DNA of 64,000 nt. It comes from Kitasatospora sp. MAP5-34 (GTDB taxonomy: Bacteria; Actinomycetota; Actinomycetes; Streptomycetales; Streptomycetaceae). Positions 17,300 through 25,811 of this stretch are shown here, one piece after another (the stretch's first letter is position 1; the number at the start of each line of letters is the position of its first letter). The notes beneath the pieces were generated by a model that was not told the DNA's origin, searched no databases, and saw only the letters and a list, made by a program, of their open reading frames with translations. The stretch is from positions 1 through 64,000 of the forward strand of contig NZ_JARXZC010000044.1 of assembly GCF_029894335.1 (NCBI RefSeq), given 5' to 3'. Both the position numbers and the translations under genes were made by a program.

Positions 17300-17313
17300 T
17301 TGAACGCGTTCAA
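17300..17313. promoter_or_regulatory. Operator-like palindrome, copy 3
   Basis: TTGAACGCGTTCAA, perfect 14-bp palindrome, 43 bp upstream of the epimerase ATG at 17257. Same core as the sites at 3649 and 3695. Confidence 0.65.
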
Positions 17314-17514
17314 AACATCTGCTCGCACCGGCGACACTTCGACCGCCGAGCCGTCCGTGGCCGGCTGAACACAACCCAGGCGCCGGCTCGCACGTCCTGT
17401 CGGGCACCGTGCGGGGGTTGCCGTGGCGTAGCGTGGTCGGCCGGGGGCGCCGGGGCGGGTCGGGTCCGTTCCCACCACCCGTCAGGGCCCGAGGTCCGGA
17501 GTTACGGAGTAGTG

Positions 17515-18327
17515 ATGTCCAGTTCCCAGCCTGCCATGGCGGATCTGCACGGCGTCCGGCGACGCACGTTCGTCCGCGAGGCGGACGGCTCGACGGACCG
17601 CGTCACCGACGCCACGTGGGTGCAGGGCCCCTCGCTGTTCGGGGATCTGCGGCAGCCGCCCGGTCTTGACGAACTGGTCGGGAGGACGTGTCCGAGTGAC
17701 CTGGACCGCCCGCAACTGCTGGCGCTGTGCGAGCAGAAGGCGTTTGCCGGCGGCTTCGAGCAGGACGGCGAGGTGTTCAGCTGGATCCGCCGGATCGACC
17801 TGCACCCGGCGGGACCGCTTCCCGACGCGGGCACGCTGCGCTGGGAGGACGGCGTGCTGGTCGAGGAGGGCCTGCACGAGGCCTATCTGGAGCACTGGGA
17901 ACTCGTCGAGCGGTCACCGGACGGTCCGGCGGCCGTCCTGCTCGACGATCCGGCGGAGGGGTGTGCGGGCTTGTTGGTCCGGGTGGGCTCCTGGTTCGCC
18001 TACGCCCGGGACCGGAGCGCGCCGCTCCCCACGCTCCTGGTCCCGCTCGTCGAGCAGGTCCGGGGTTGCGGGAGCCGCGCGGAGGCGGCCGCGCTGCTGG
18101 ACTGCGAGGTGTCGATCGGCCGGGTGCACGCGGACCGGTGGGAGATCGTCCGTTCCACCCTTCCGCATCGCGTCGGGGCCTGCCTGCAACCCGAGCCCGG
18201 CCCAGGCGGGGACGGGCTGCGGATCCGCGACGCGGATCGGCAGGGCCGGGCCCGCCCGCGCGACTGGCGGTTGACGCGCATCGAGGGCCCGGTACGGCTG
18301 CTGACGGCAGGCGACGCCCGAGGCTGA
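17515..18327 (+). CDS. Hypothetical protein
   Basis: 270 aa from ATG 17515 (a GTG directly before it at 17512 is also possible; GGAG lies at 17505). No signal peptide or TM segment. Two features stand out: a regular beta-rich pattern (TWVQGPSLFGDLRQP, FSWIRRIDLHPAGP, LVRVGSWFAYARD) and a C-terminal half ending in RIEGPVRLL. I do not recognise the family with confidence. It stands alone, convergent with nitric oxide synthase. Confidence 0.75.
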   Translation: MSSSQPAMADLHGVRRRTFVREADGSTDRVTDATWVQGPSLFGDLRQPPGLDELVGRTCPSDLDRPQLLALCEQKAFAGGFEQDGEVFSWIRRIDLHPAGPLPDAGTLRWEDGVLVEEGLHEAYLEHWELVERSPDGPAAVLLDDPAEGCAGLLVRVGSWFAYARDRSAPLPTLLVPLVEQVRGCGSRAEAAALLDCEVSIGRVHADRWEIVRSTLPHRVGACLQPEPGPGGDGLRIRDADRQGRARPRDWRLTRIEGPVRLLTAGDARG

Positions 18328-18346
18328 CCGTGCCGCGCCGCGCTCA

Positions 18347-18368
18347 GCTCGGGAGTGCGCGCCCGAGC
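18347..18368. terminator. Hairpin between convergent genes
   Basis: GCTCGGG (18347-18353) / CCCGAGC (18362-18368), 8-nt loop, between the hypothetical gene and nitric oxide synthase. Confidence 0.5.
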
Positions 18369-18375
18369 CGTCCGC

Positions 18376-19554
18376 TCAGCCCTCGGTACCGCCGGTCGGA
18401 GTCGGCCAAGGAGCCTGGTGGGGAGCGAAGTTGGGACGCGCCCTGGTGACCTCGTAGCGGCGCTGCCAGACCGGGGTGGTCGACCCGCTGGTGGCCGGCA
18501 CGATGGCGGACCAGTCGGCCGGGCAGCTGCGGCCGCTCTTCAGCTCACGCTCCTCGTGCCGCACGAACTGCTTGGTCGCGAAGTGATGGTCGACGATGGA
18601 CACCCCGGCCCGGTCGTAGGAGTGCAGTACGGCGGCGGTGAGTTCCAGCAGCGCGCGGTCGCGCCACAGGGTACGGTCCCGGCTGGTGTCCAGGCCCATC
18701 CCCCGGGCGACCTCGGGGAGTTTGTCGTAGCGGTTGGTGTCGGACAGGTTGCGGGCGCCGATCTCGGTGCAGGTGTACCAGGCGCTGAACGGTGCCAAGG
18801 TGTAGCGCAGGCCGCCCAGTTCGAGGATCTGGTCCGAGATCGTGGGGAAGGCGTGCCAGCGCAGCCCGAGTTGTTCGAACCACGGGTGGTCGGGATGGCT
18901 GATGTGCACCTCGGGGACCGCGTCCGGCGGCAGGTCGAAGAACCTCGGTTCACGTCCCGGGTACTGGATGACCAGTGGCAGGACGTCGTACTCGGTGCCC
19001 CGGCCGCGCCAACCGAGCCGCTGGGCGGCCTCGGTGAGCTCCACCGTCCCGGGATCGCCCACCACGGACCCGTCGTGCTGCCGGTAACCGGCGTAGCGGA
19101 TGAGCTGGCCGTTCCAGACCCGGGGGCCGGGCCGGTCGGGCCGGCTCGGAGCGAAAACGCTCAGCAGCAGCCGTACCTTGCCGCCGTTCCAGGCCAGCCG
19201 GAGATGCTCCACCAGCGCTTCGAACAGGGCGCTCTCGTCGAAGCCGTCGCCGCCGGCCCCGACATCCCGGCAGTCCCGGGTCTCGAGTCCCCGCCAGTAG
19301 AACTTGCCGATGCACTGGGCGTTGTTCCGCCAGGCAATCCGGGAGCCCAGCAGGATCTCCACCTCGCTCTGCCGGTAAGTACCCGTCGCGGCCAGCTCGT
19401 TCGCCATCTCCCTGACCCGCCGCTCGGCGAGGTCGGCCGAGAGGTGGCCCTCGGCGGCGAGTTGGCGCACCAACTCCTCGGCCTCGACGGCCACCGGCAG
19501 GTCGAGCGGGGAGGACGGTACGGGCGATGGTGCGAAGAGAGGTGAGGTCGTCAC
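18376..19554 (-). CDS. nos: Bacterial nitric oxide synthase, oxygenase domain only
   Basis: 392 aa from the GTG at 19554 (MTTSPLFAPS) preceded by AGGGGG. Heme-thiolate Cys81 lies in AWRNNAQCIGKFYW; the arginine-binding Glu264 is in WYTCTEIGARNLSD; DHHFATKQF near residues 322-330 is also conserved. There is no reductase domain, as in other bacterial enzymes that borrow electrons from cellular reductases. Makes NO from arginine, used for stress protection or, in some streptomycetes, nitration of natural products. The residue before the heme Cys is Gln where Arg is common. No P450 (TxtE-like) is adjacent, so signalling or protection is more likely than nitration. Confidence 0.9.
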   Translation of the reverse strand: MTTSPLFAPSPVPSSPLDLPVAVEAEELVRQLAAEGHLSADLAERRVREMANELAATGTYRQSEVEILLGSRIAWRNNAQCIGKFYWRGLETRDCRDVGAGGDGFDESALFEALVEHLRLAWNGGKVRLLLSVFAPSRPDRPGPRVWNGQLIRYAGYRQHDGSVVGDPGTVELTEAAQRLGWRGRGTEYDVLPLVIQYPGREPRFFDLPPDAVPEVHISHPDHPWFEQLGLRWHAFPTISDQILELGGLRYTLAPFSAWYTCTEIGARNLSDTNRYDKLPEVARGMGLDTSRDRTLWRDRALLELTAAVLHSYDRAGVSIVDHHFATKQFVRHEERELKSGRSCPADWSAIVPATSGSTTPVWQRRYEVTRARPNFAPHQAPWPTPTGGTEG

Positions 19555-19715
19555 GATGAGCCCCCTGTCAACGGCGCTGAGCGGGCAGCCAGTTAACCTG
19601 CGCGAAACATCCGCCCGCGCCTCGAAGGCTACGCGAAGAGCGTCCTGGCGCAGGACCCCGTGCCGCCACTTTGACGGATCCCATGCACACACCCCGCCCA
19701 ACCCGGAGGCGGCGC

Positions 19716-19908
19716 TCACCGCCCCACCTCGCGGGCCTTGAAGTCCTCCACCGTCTCCCGGCGGATCAGCAGCCGGGCCCGGCCGTCCCGGACGGCGGCC
19801 ACGGCCGGGCGGCCGACCAGGTTGTAGCCGGAGGCCATCGACAGCTGGTACGCCCCGGCGGTGGGGACGGCCAGCACGTCGCCGGCCCGCACCCCCGGTC
19901 CGGCGCTC
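19716..19908 (-). pseudogene. 3'-end remnant of diaminopimelate decarboxylase (lysA)
   Basis: The minus strand encodes about 60 residues ending in TGA at 19716-19718, including AGDVLAVPTAGAYQLSMA, GYNLVGRPAVAAV and a Leu/Arg-rich tail, the well-conserved C-terminus of LysA (including the Tyr of the active-site dimer partner). No upstream part exists and there is no start codon in frame, so this is a fragment left by recombination. The functional lysA must be elsewhere. Confidence 0.7.
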
Positions 19909-19994
19909 CGCTCCGAACATTTTGGCGACTCCCTGTAACGCCAGCCGCTGCCGCCGCGTCATAGGGCGGTACGGGTTCGAGTGGGGAGTGGTTG

Positions 19995-20537
19995 ATGATC
20001 CGAAGTAGCAACGCGCGCGAGGCCAGGGAGGCCGAGTTTCTGGAGTTCGCGGCCGGACGCCAGGGGCAGCTGTTCCGCTCCGCCTACTTCCTGACCGGCG
20101 GCGACACCCATCTGGCCGAGGACCTGGTCCAGGAGACCCTCGGCCGGATGTACTCGCTCTGGCACCGGATGTCCTGGCAGGGCCGGGCCAGGCGGATAGA
20201 GAACCCGGCCGGCTACGCGCAGACCGTGCTGGTCCGCAGCTTCCTCTCCCACCGGCGGCGGCGCAGCAACGCGGAACGCCCTACCGCCGCCTTCCCCGAC
20301 CTGGCGGGCGACGACGGGGACGCCACGCTGCGGCTCACCCTGTTCGACGCGCTCGCCCAACTCTCCGCCCGTGACCGGGCGGTGCTGGTCCTCCGCTACT
20401 GGGAGGACCGCAGCGTCGAGGAGACCGCCGAGGTACTCCGATCCAGCGCGGGTGCTGTCCGTACCCGGAGCTCCCGGGCACTGACCCGGCTGCGCGCCCT
20501 GCTCGGCAGCTCGCTCAGCGAGCTCGCCGCCCTTTGA
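19995..20537 (+). CDS. SigE-family ECF RNA polymerase sigma factor
   Basis: 180 aa. Sigma-70 region 2 (LFRSAYFLTGGDTHLAEDLVQETL...LW) and region 4 (LPARD-like LSARDRAVLVLRYWEDRSVEETA...AGAVRTRSSRAL). ATG 19995 follows GGGGAG; a TTG one codon upstream is also possible. The next gene, an LCP membrane protein with an anti-sigma-like cytoplasmic tail, begins 39 bp downstream and is probably its partner. It likely responds to envelope conditions. Confidence 0.88.
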   Translation: MIRSSNAREAREAEFLEFAAGRQGQLFRSAYFLTGGDTHLAEDLVQETLGRMYSLWHRMSWQGRARRIENPAGYAQTVLVRSFLSHRRRRSNAERPTAAFPDLAGDDGDATLRLTLFDALAQLSARDRAVLVLRYWEDRSVEETAEVLRSSAGAVRTRSSRALTRLRALLGSSLSELAAL

Positions 20538-20576
20538 ACCACCTCGCAGCCGCTACCCGAGAGAGGGTGATCCCGC

Positions 20577-21875
20577 ATGTCAAATGACCCACAGTCGGAT
20601 CCGGAGTTCGAGGACGACCTTGCCCAGGCCTTCGCCCGTGCAGCCGCAGGCGTCCGGACCGAGGCGGAGCCCTTGCTGTCCGGTGGACTCACCCGGGGTC
20701 GCGCCCGCCGCCGGCGCCGCACGACCGCCGTCGTCGGCAGCATCACGGCACTCGCGCTGGTCGGCGCGGGCGGCGCGTTCGTGGCGGGCCTGCGCGCCCC
20801 GGTGGCCACATCCAACGTCCTGAGCCAGGGCGACGTGCAGAAGAGCGCGCCGCCGCACCTGGACAAGTCGGTCAACGTGCTGTTGATCGGGCTCGACAGC
20901 CGCAAGGACATGAACGGCGACGACCTCCCGCCGCAGGTCGTCCAGGACGAGTTGCACGCGGGTGGCAGCAGCGACATCGGCGGCTACAACGCCGACACCC
21001 TGATCGTGCTGCACATCCCGGCGGACGGCGGCAAGGTCACCGCGCTCTCCGTCCCGCGCGACGACTACGTGCAGACCGTCGGCGCCGACGGCCGGATGCA
21101 CAAGATCAAGGAGGCGTACGCGATCGCCAAGGAGGCGGCCGAGCACAAGCTCGCCGGCCAGGGCCTTTCGAAAGCGGCACTGGAACAGCAGAGCCGCGAC
21201 GCGGGCCGCTCGGCCACCATCCAGACCGTGCAGGACTTCCTCGACATCCCGATCGACCACTTCGCCGAGCTCAACCTGCTCGGCTTCTACGACATCGCCA
21301 AGGCCGTCGGACCGATCCAGGTCTGCCTGAACCACGCCGTCAGCGACCCGATCGCCGCCCGGACGGCCGGCCGCGAGGGCGGCGGCACCGGGCTCGAACT
21401 GCCTGCCGGGATCAGCTCGCTGAACGCCTCCCAGGCACTGTCCTTCGTCCGGCAGCGCCACAACCTGGTGAACGGCGATCTCGACCGGACACACCGCCAG
21501 CAGGCGTTCCTCGCTTCGGTAGGGCACAAGCTGACGCAGGACGGCCTGTTCGGCGACCTGGGCAAGATGCAGTCGCTGCTCGGCATGGTGAAGAAGGATG
21601 TCGTGCTGGACGACCGGTGGAACCTCCTGGACTTCGCCCAGCAGGCACCGGGCCTCACCGGCGACAACGTCGAGTTCAACACTCTCCCGATCAGCGGCTT
21701 CAAGACCATCGACGGCGAAGGCGTCAACACGGTCGACCCGGACCTGATCAAGAAGATCGTCCAGCAGCTCTTCACCGACACCCCGGCATCCAGCACGCCC
21801 CAGGCCGGCCAGGCCGCCGCCCTCCCCATGCAGGGCCCCCCGGTGAAGACCGGCGGGATTCCCTGCGTGAACTGA
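20577..21875 (+). CDS. LCP-family protein with anti-sigma-like cytoplasmic N-terminus
   Basis: 432 aa. Residues 1-48 are cytoplasmic (FEDDLAQAFARAA, then LLSGGLTRGRARRRRR), much like the N-terminal tails of membrane proteins encoded with SigE-type sigma factors in streptomycetes; TM about 49-71; then a full LCP domain with VNVLLIGLDSRKD, GGYNADTLIVLHIP, LSVPRDDYV and FVRQRHN...DRTHRQQAF. It ends GGIPCVN, like the LCP protein at 14810-16219. ATG preceded by GAGAGGG. It probably combines wall-polymer ligation with control of the sigma factor in front of it (inference). Confidence 0.87.
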   Translation: MSNDPQSDPEFEDDLAQAFARAAAGVRTEAEPLLSGGLTRGRARRRRRTTAVVGSITALALVGAGGAFVAGLRAPVATSNVLSQGDVQKSAPPHLDKSVNVLLIGLDSRKDMNGDDLPPQVVQDELHAGGSSDIGGYNADTLIVLHIPADGGKVTALSVPRDDYVQTVGADGRMHKIKEAYAIAKEAAEHKLAGQGLSKAALEQQSRDAGRSATIQTVQDFLDIPIDHFAELNLLGFYDIAKAVGPIQVCLNHAVSDPIAARTAGREGGGTGLELPAGISSLNASQALSFVRQRHNLVNGDLDRTHRQQAFLASVGHKLTQDGLFGDLGKMQSLLGMVKKDVVLDDRWNLLDFAQQAPGLTGDNVEFNTLPISGFKTIDGEGVNTVDPDLIKKIVQQLFTDTPASSTPQAGQAAALPMQGPPVKTGGIPCVN

Positions 21876-21897
21876 CCGACCGTGAACTGACCGACCC

Positions 21898-21942
21898 CGG
21901 TCGGCGGGCCGCCCTCACAGGGGAAGGGCGGGCCGCCGACCG
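21898..21942 (+). terminator. Strong terminator after the sigma/LCP operon
   Basis: 18-bp stem with one mismatch, arms 21898-21915 and 21925-21942, 9-nt loop, followed by TTCTTTAT. Confidence 0.85.
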
Positions 21943-22367
21943 TTCTTTATGGCTCTCGGCGTCCCGGTCGATGCCGAGCAGCCGGGTGTGGTGCAGGTGC
22001 AGCAGGCCGTCACGGCGCTCGACCGGTGGTGCCGTGGCTCTCGCGGGCCACGAAACTGTCACCGTCATGGGCCGACAAGACCGAGCCCGCTGGGACTGGC
22101 CCCGTTTCTTCGCACCCGCCGGGCACCGAGAACGGCGGGTGTGACGATCATTCATGCCCCCGCTGTTGTGGGGCGCGTCATCTCCTGACAGGCTCTCGCT
22201 GTGATCAGTGCACGTGGGAGGGTCGCAGCGGAGCCTGCCGAGGGTTCCCGGGGGCTGCGGATCACCCTCCCTGATCGGACAGCTTCGGTGCTGCTGCTGC
22301 CGTCGTCGAGTCAGACACGGCCGTCAGCACGGACACCGTGACCCGCAGGAGAGGAACGCCGAACACC
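21943..22367. other. Intergenic region without a recognisable gene
   Basis: About 425 bp between the terminator and the small leader-peptide gene. Open frames here have no recognisable content, no good ribosome site and atypical codon use. It may hold the promoter of the 22368 gene. Confidence 0.5.
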
Positions 22368-22574
22368 ATGGACACCATCACCAGCATCGATCTGGTCCAC
22401 CAGTGGAAGCAGCCGGGCGAGCGCCAGGGCGCGTCCGCCGGGCACCCCGCCGGGGAGATCAGGCTCCGGACCACGAGCCGCCTCGCCCGTCGCTCCGCCC
22501 TGCTCGCCGGGAGCGCCGGGGACGCCGCCAGGGCCGACACCGGCTTCCCCACGATGACCATCGAGGAGCGCTGA
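22368..22574 (+). CDS. Small peptide with a mersacidin-type lantibiotic leader, Cys-less
   Basis: 68 aa from ATG 22368, preceded by GGAGAGGA (22348-22355). The N-terminal part IDLVHQWKQPGERQ...HPAGEIRL follows the leader pattern of mersacidin/lichenicidin-family type II lantibiotics (IIR-WKDPxxR ... HPAGE-L). The C-terminal part (SALLAGSAGDAARADTGFPT, then MTIEER) has Thr and Ser but no Cys, so no lanthionine ring could form. No LanM enzyme is in the window. It may be a decayed precursor, or use the leader for another modification. It is followed by the LAL regulator gene. Confidence 0.5.
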   Translation: MDTITSIDLVHQWKQPGERQGASAGHPAGEIRLRTTSRLARRSALLAGSAGDAARADTGFPTMTIEER

Positions 22575-22691
22575 CCGATCGGCGGTGTCCGGAGGCCGGT
22601 GCGACCGATGGCGGGCGCACCGGCATCCGGCTGTGAACTACGCAAATAATCCGACTACCAGATCTTCACAACGGTCCAGTAACCTGCGGCT

Positions 22692-25601
22692 ATGCGTACC
22701 ACTTCGCCGGTCACCGTCGGCCGGGACGCCGAACTCGCGCTGTTCTACAGCACCCTGACAGATCTTCGGACCGGTGCCGGACGGGCCGTGTTCCTGTCGG
22801 GAGACGCCGGGATCGGCAAGTCCCGGCTGGTCGGCGACTGCGCCGACCACGCCGGTGACCTGGGCCTGCCGGTCCTGCGGGGCCGGGGCAGCTCGACCGG
22901 CGCGGGCACGCCCTTCCGGCCGCTCGTCGAGGCGCTGTCCTCCCGCTTCCGCATCGGCGGACCGCCCGGGAACGCGGAGCTCATACCGTACCGTCCGGTG
23001 CTGGCCCGGGTCGTGCCGGAGTGGCGGCACACCGCGACCCCCGGCTTCCCGGAGAGCCTGGTCGAACTCGCCGAGGCGCTGCTGCGGCTGCTCGCCGTCC
23101 TCGGACGGGAGAAGGGGTGCGTGCTGGTCCTGGAGGACCTGCACGACGCGGACACCGAGACGGTCGCCGTCGTGGAGTACCTCGCCGACAACCTCGCCGG
23201 GCTGCCGGTGCTGCTGCTCGGCACGCTGCGCCCCGAACCCGGGGCCGCCCTCGACCTGGTCCGCGCGGCCGAACGGCGCCGGACAGCCTCGCTTCTCGCG
23301 CTGCGCCCACTGGCGGCGCCGGACGTCCGCGCGCTCGCCGCAGGCTGCCTCGGCGTCCCCGCCGCCGACGTGCCGACGGAGGTGGTCGACCGGCTGGCGG
23401 CGGGCGGCGACGGAAACCCGTACCTCACCGAGGAACTGCTCGCCGAGATGGTCGGCTCCGGGGCGCTCCGCCAGACGGAGGGCGGCTGGCGGGCGGTCCG
23501 CGATCTCTCCGCGACCGTCCCGGAGAGCATCGTCCAGAGCTACGGTCATCGGATCGACGGACTGGACCCACGGCTGCGCGAACTCCTGCTGCTCGCAGCC
23601 ACCTTGGGGCCCCGCTTCTCCGTCGCCACCCTGCGGCTCATCACCGGGCACGACGACCGGGCCCTCTTCGCCCACCTGCGGGCCGGTGTCGAGGCGGGCC
23701 TGATCGTCCCCGACCACGCCAGCGACGACGAGTACGCCTTCCGGCACGCGCTCACCGCCGAGGCGCTGCTGGCCTGCGTCCCCCGGGCGGAGCGCGCCGC
23801 CGTCGCCCGGCATGCCGCCGCCTCGATGCTGGCGGCCGATCCGGAGCTGTCCGACGACCGCTGCCAACTGGTCGCCGAGCTCCGGCTGGTGGCCGGGGAC
23901 CGGGCCGGTGCGGCACTGCTGTTCGCCGAGGCGGGCCGCCGGGCGCTGGCCGGCAGTGCGTCGGGAACGGCGGTCCTGCTGCTCGAGCGCGCTCACGAGC
24001 TCGTCGCCCAAACGGACCGGGCCGCCGTCACGGAGTCGCTGCTGTACGCCCTCGCCGAGGCCGGGCAGCTCGACCGGGCCTTCGCACTGGCGGACACCCT
24101 GCCGCCGGTCGGTACGGCCTCCGCCGGCATCGACCGCAGGATCGCGCTGCACACCCGGCTCGGCTGGGTCGCCGTGATCGCGGAGCGGAGTGCGGACACC
24201 GTCGCGCAGCTGACGGCGGTCAGAGCGCTGCTCGGCGACTCCGCCGGCCCCGAGCAGACGGCGGCACTCACCGTGGTCGAGGGGCACCTGGCCCTCCTCC
24301 CGGGCCAGGGCGGGGGAACGGCCGACACCGAGCGGCCCGCCCTGGAAGCGGCGGAGGTGGCGGAACGGGCGAACCTTCCGGTGGTCGCCTGCCAGGCCTG
24401 GCAGTTGCTCGCGCTGCTGGCCCGTGAACGCGGCTTCGACGCCGCCGACCAGTGCCTGGACCGGATGCTGACCGTCGCCGAGACGCACAGCCTGCCGGTC
24501 TGGCGGGTCGAGGCCCTGATGCGGTTGGGCGCCAACGCCTTCATGCGGACCGGCGACGCCCGCAGGCTCGAACAGGCCCGGGAGGCCGCCCGCGAGCTGG
24601 GCGCGATCGTGCTGACCCAGCAGACGGAGGGGCTGCTGGCGATGAACGCGGTGCTGACGGGGGACCACGGGACGGCCCGCGAGCTCATCGACCGGGGCCT
24701 GGACGCCAGCGCGCGGATGCGCAACCTCGCGACCCACCGCTACCTGCTGCTGACCTCGGCGACGCTCGCGGCGCACCGAGGACGTCGCCGCGAGATGGAG
24801 CGGGAGCTGCTGATCTTCGACCAGGCAGGCGGCGGCACCTCCTTCCTGACACCGATGATGCTCGGGCTCTGCCGGACGCTCTGCGCGCTGCTGGAGGAGG
24901 ACCGCGCGCAGGCGCGCTCCGAACTCGCGGCCGCCGCAGACTGGGAGCAGCAGCACCCGAACGTCTTCTACCTCTCCGGCCGGTACGGGCTGCGCCCGCT
25001 GCTGGACGTCCTCGCGGGCAGCTCGGGCCGGGCCGAGTACGAGGAGGTGGCCGCCGCGCCGGCGGCGGGGCTGGCCTGGAACCGGCAGTTCCTGCTGCTC
25101 GCCCACGCCGCGCTGCTGGGCCGGGAGGGACGGGCCGAGGACGCCGCCGAGGCCGTCGGCGCGGCCGGTACCACCGCCGGGCTCTTCCCGATGGCCCATC
25201 ACCTCGGGCTGCGGCTGGTCGCCGAGGCGGCGATCGCCGACGGCTGGGGCGACCCGGTGGGCTGGCTGCGGACCGCCGAGCAGTACTTCCACCACGTCGA
25301 CACGCCGTCGGTGGCGGGCGCCTGCCGGGCCCTGCTGCGCCAGGCGGGGGCGACCGTCGCGCAGCACCGCAGCGGCCGGGACCAGATCCCGGCGGAGCTG
25401 CGCGCGCAGGGCCTCACCCCGCGCGAGTACGAGGTCCTCATGCTGCTGGTGGAACGGCCCGGCAACCAGGACATCGCCCGGCGGCTGTCCATCTCACCGC
25501 GCACGGTGGAGAAGCACATGGCCAGTCTGCTCGGCAAGACGGGCCGTCCCGACCGCGCGGCGCTGTGTCGCCTGGCGGCTGCGCTGGGCCGCGGCGCCTA
25601 G
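22692..25601 (+). CDS. Large ATP-binding LuxR-family (LAL) transcriptional activator
   Basis: 969 aa. AAA/STAND ATPase at the N-terminus: Walker A GDAGIGKS (37-44) and a Walker B-like CVLVLEDLHDAD. Long helical repeat-rich middle. C-terminal LuxR HTH LTPREYEVLMLLVE...RRLSISPRTVEKHMASLL. LAL proteins are typical pathway-specific activators of secondary-metabolite clusters. It faces the SARP gene and RiPP locus to its right, so it may control that locus or the small leader peptide upstream. Confidence 0.88.
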   Translation: MRTTSPVTVGRDAELALFYSTLTDLRTGAGRAVFLSGDAGIGKSRLVGDCADHAGDLGLPVLRGRGSSTGAGTPFRPLVEALSSRFRIGGPPGNAELIPYRPVLARVVPEWRHTATPGFPESLVELAEALLRLLAVLGREKGCVLVLEDLHDADTETVAVVEYLADNLAGLPVLLLGTLRPEPGAALDLVRAAERRRTASLLALRPLAAPDVRALAAGCLGVPAADVPTEVVDRLAAGGDGNPYLTEELLAEMVGSGALRQTEGGWRAVRDLSATVPESIVQSYGHRIDGLDPRLRELLLLAATLGPRFSVATLRLITGHDDRALFAHLRAGVEAGLIVPDHASDDEYAFRHALTAEALLACVPRAERAAVARHAAASMLAADPELSDDRCQLVAELRLVAGDRAGAALLFAEAGRRALAGSASGTAVLLLERAHELVAQTDRAAVTESLLYALAEAGQLDRAFALADTLPPVGTASAGIDRRIALHTRLGWVAVIAERSADTVAQLTAVRALLGDSAGPEQTAALTVVEGHLALLPGQGGGTADTERPALEAAEVAERANLPVVACQAWQLLALLARERGFDAADQCLDRMLTVAETHSLPVWRVEALMRLGANAFMRTGDARRLEQAREAARELGAIVLTQQTEGLLAMNAVLTGDHGTARELIDRGLDASARMRNLATHRYLLLTSATLAAHRGRRREMERELLIFDQAGGGTSFLTPMMLGLCRTLCALLEEDRAQARSELAAAADWEQQHPNVFYLSGRYGLRPLLDVLAGSSGRAEYEEVAAAPAAGLAWNRQFLLLAHAALLGREGRAEDAAEAVGAAGTTAGLFPMAHHLGLRLVAEAAIADGWGDPVGWLRTAEQYFHHVDTPSVAGACRALLRQAGATVAQHRSGRDQIPAELRAQGLTPREYEVLMLLVERPGNQDIARRLSISPRTVEKHMASLLGKTGRPDRAALCRLAAALGRGA

Positions 25602-25663
25602 CGGGAAGCTGCGGACCGTTGCCTTCCGGTTTCGCGCACGCAGTGCAGCAAACAGAGCCCCGC

Positions 25664-25714
25664 ACCCCTGCCGTGGTTACGCGTATGGGGGCAGGGGTCC
25701 CAGAACATACGCGT
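25664..25714 (+). promoter_or_regulatory. Interlocked inverted repeats upstream of the SARP gene
   Basis: Stem 1: ACCCCTGCC (25664-25672) with GGCAGGGGT (25690-25698). Stem 2: ACGCGTATG (25679-25687) with CATACGCGT (25706-25714). Each 9-bp stem is perfect and each loop contains one arm of the other, so RNA could form a pseudoknot or two alternative hairpins. It follows the LAL stop by 60 bp and precedes the SARP start by about 100 bp: terminator, attenuator or paired DNA sites. Confidence 0.55.
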
Positions 25715-25811
25715 GGTGCCCCGATGACCAGGTCAGCGGGCCCGGGAAGCATCGGGTGCGTACCAGGGGCGTGGCAAGGCCCCGACCTTTTCCGGCGCCG
25801 GAGGCCCTTCG

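Noticed and set aside
21949..22188. 79-codon + strand frame after the sigma/LCP terminator
   Set aside because: No ribosome site, no recognisable motif, follows directly on a terminator.
22638..25367. 909-codon open frame antisense to the LAL gene
   Set aside because: Follows the GC-skewed codon shadow of the real gene; Arg/Gly/Gln-rich translation without domains.
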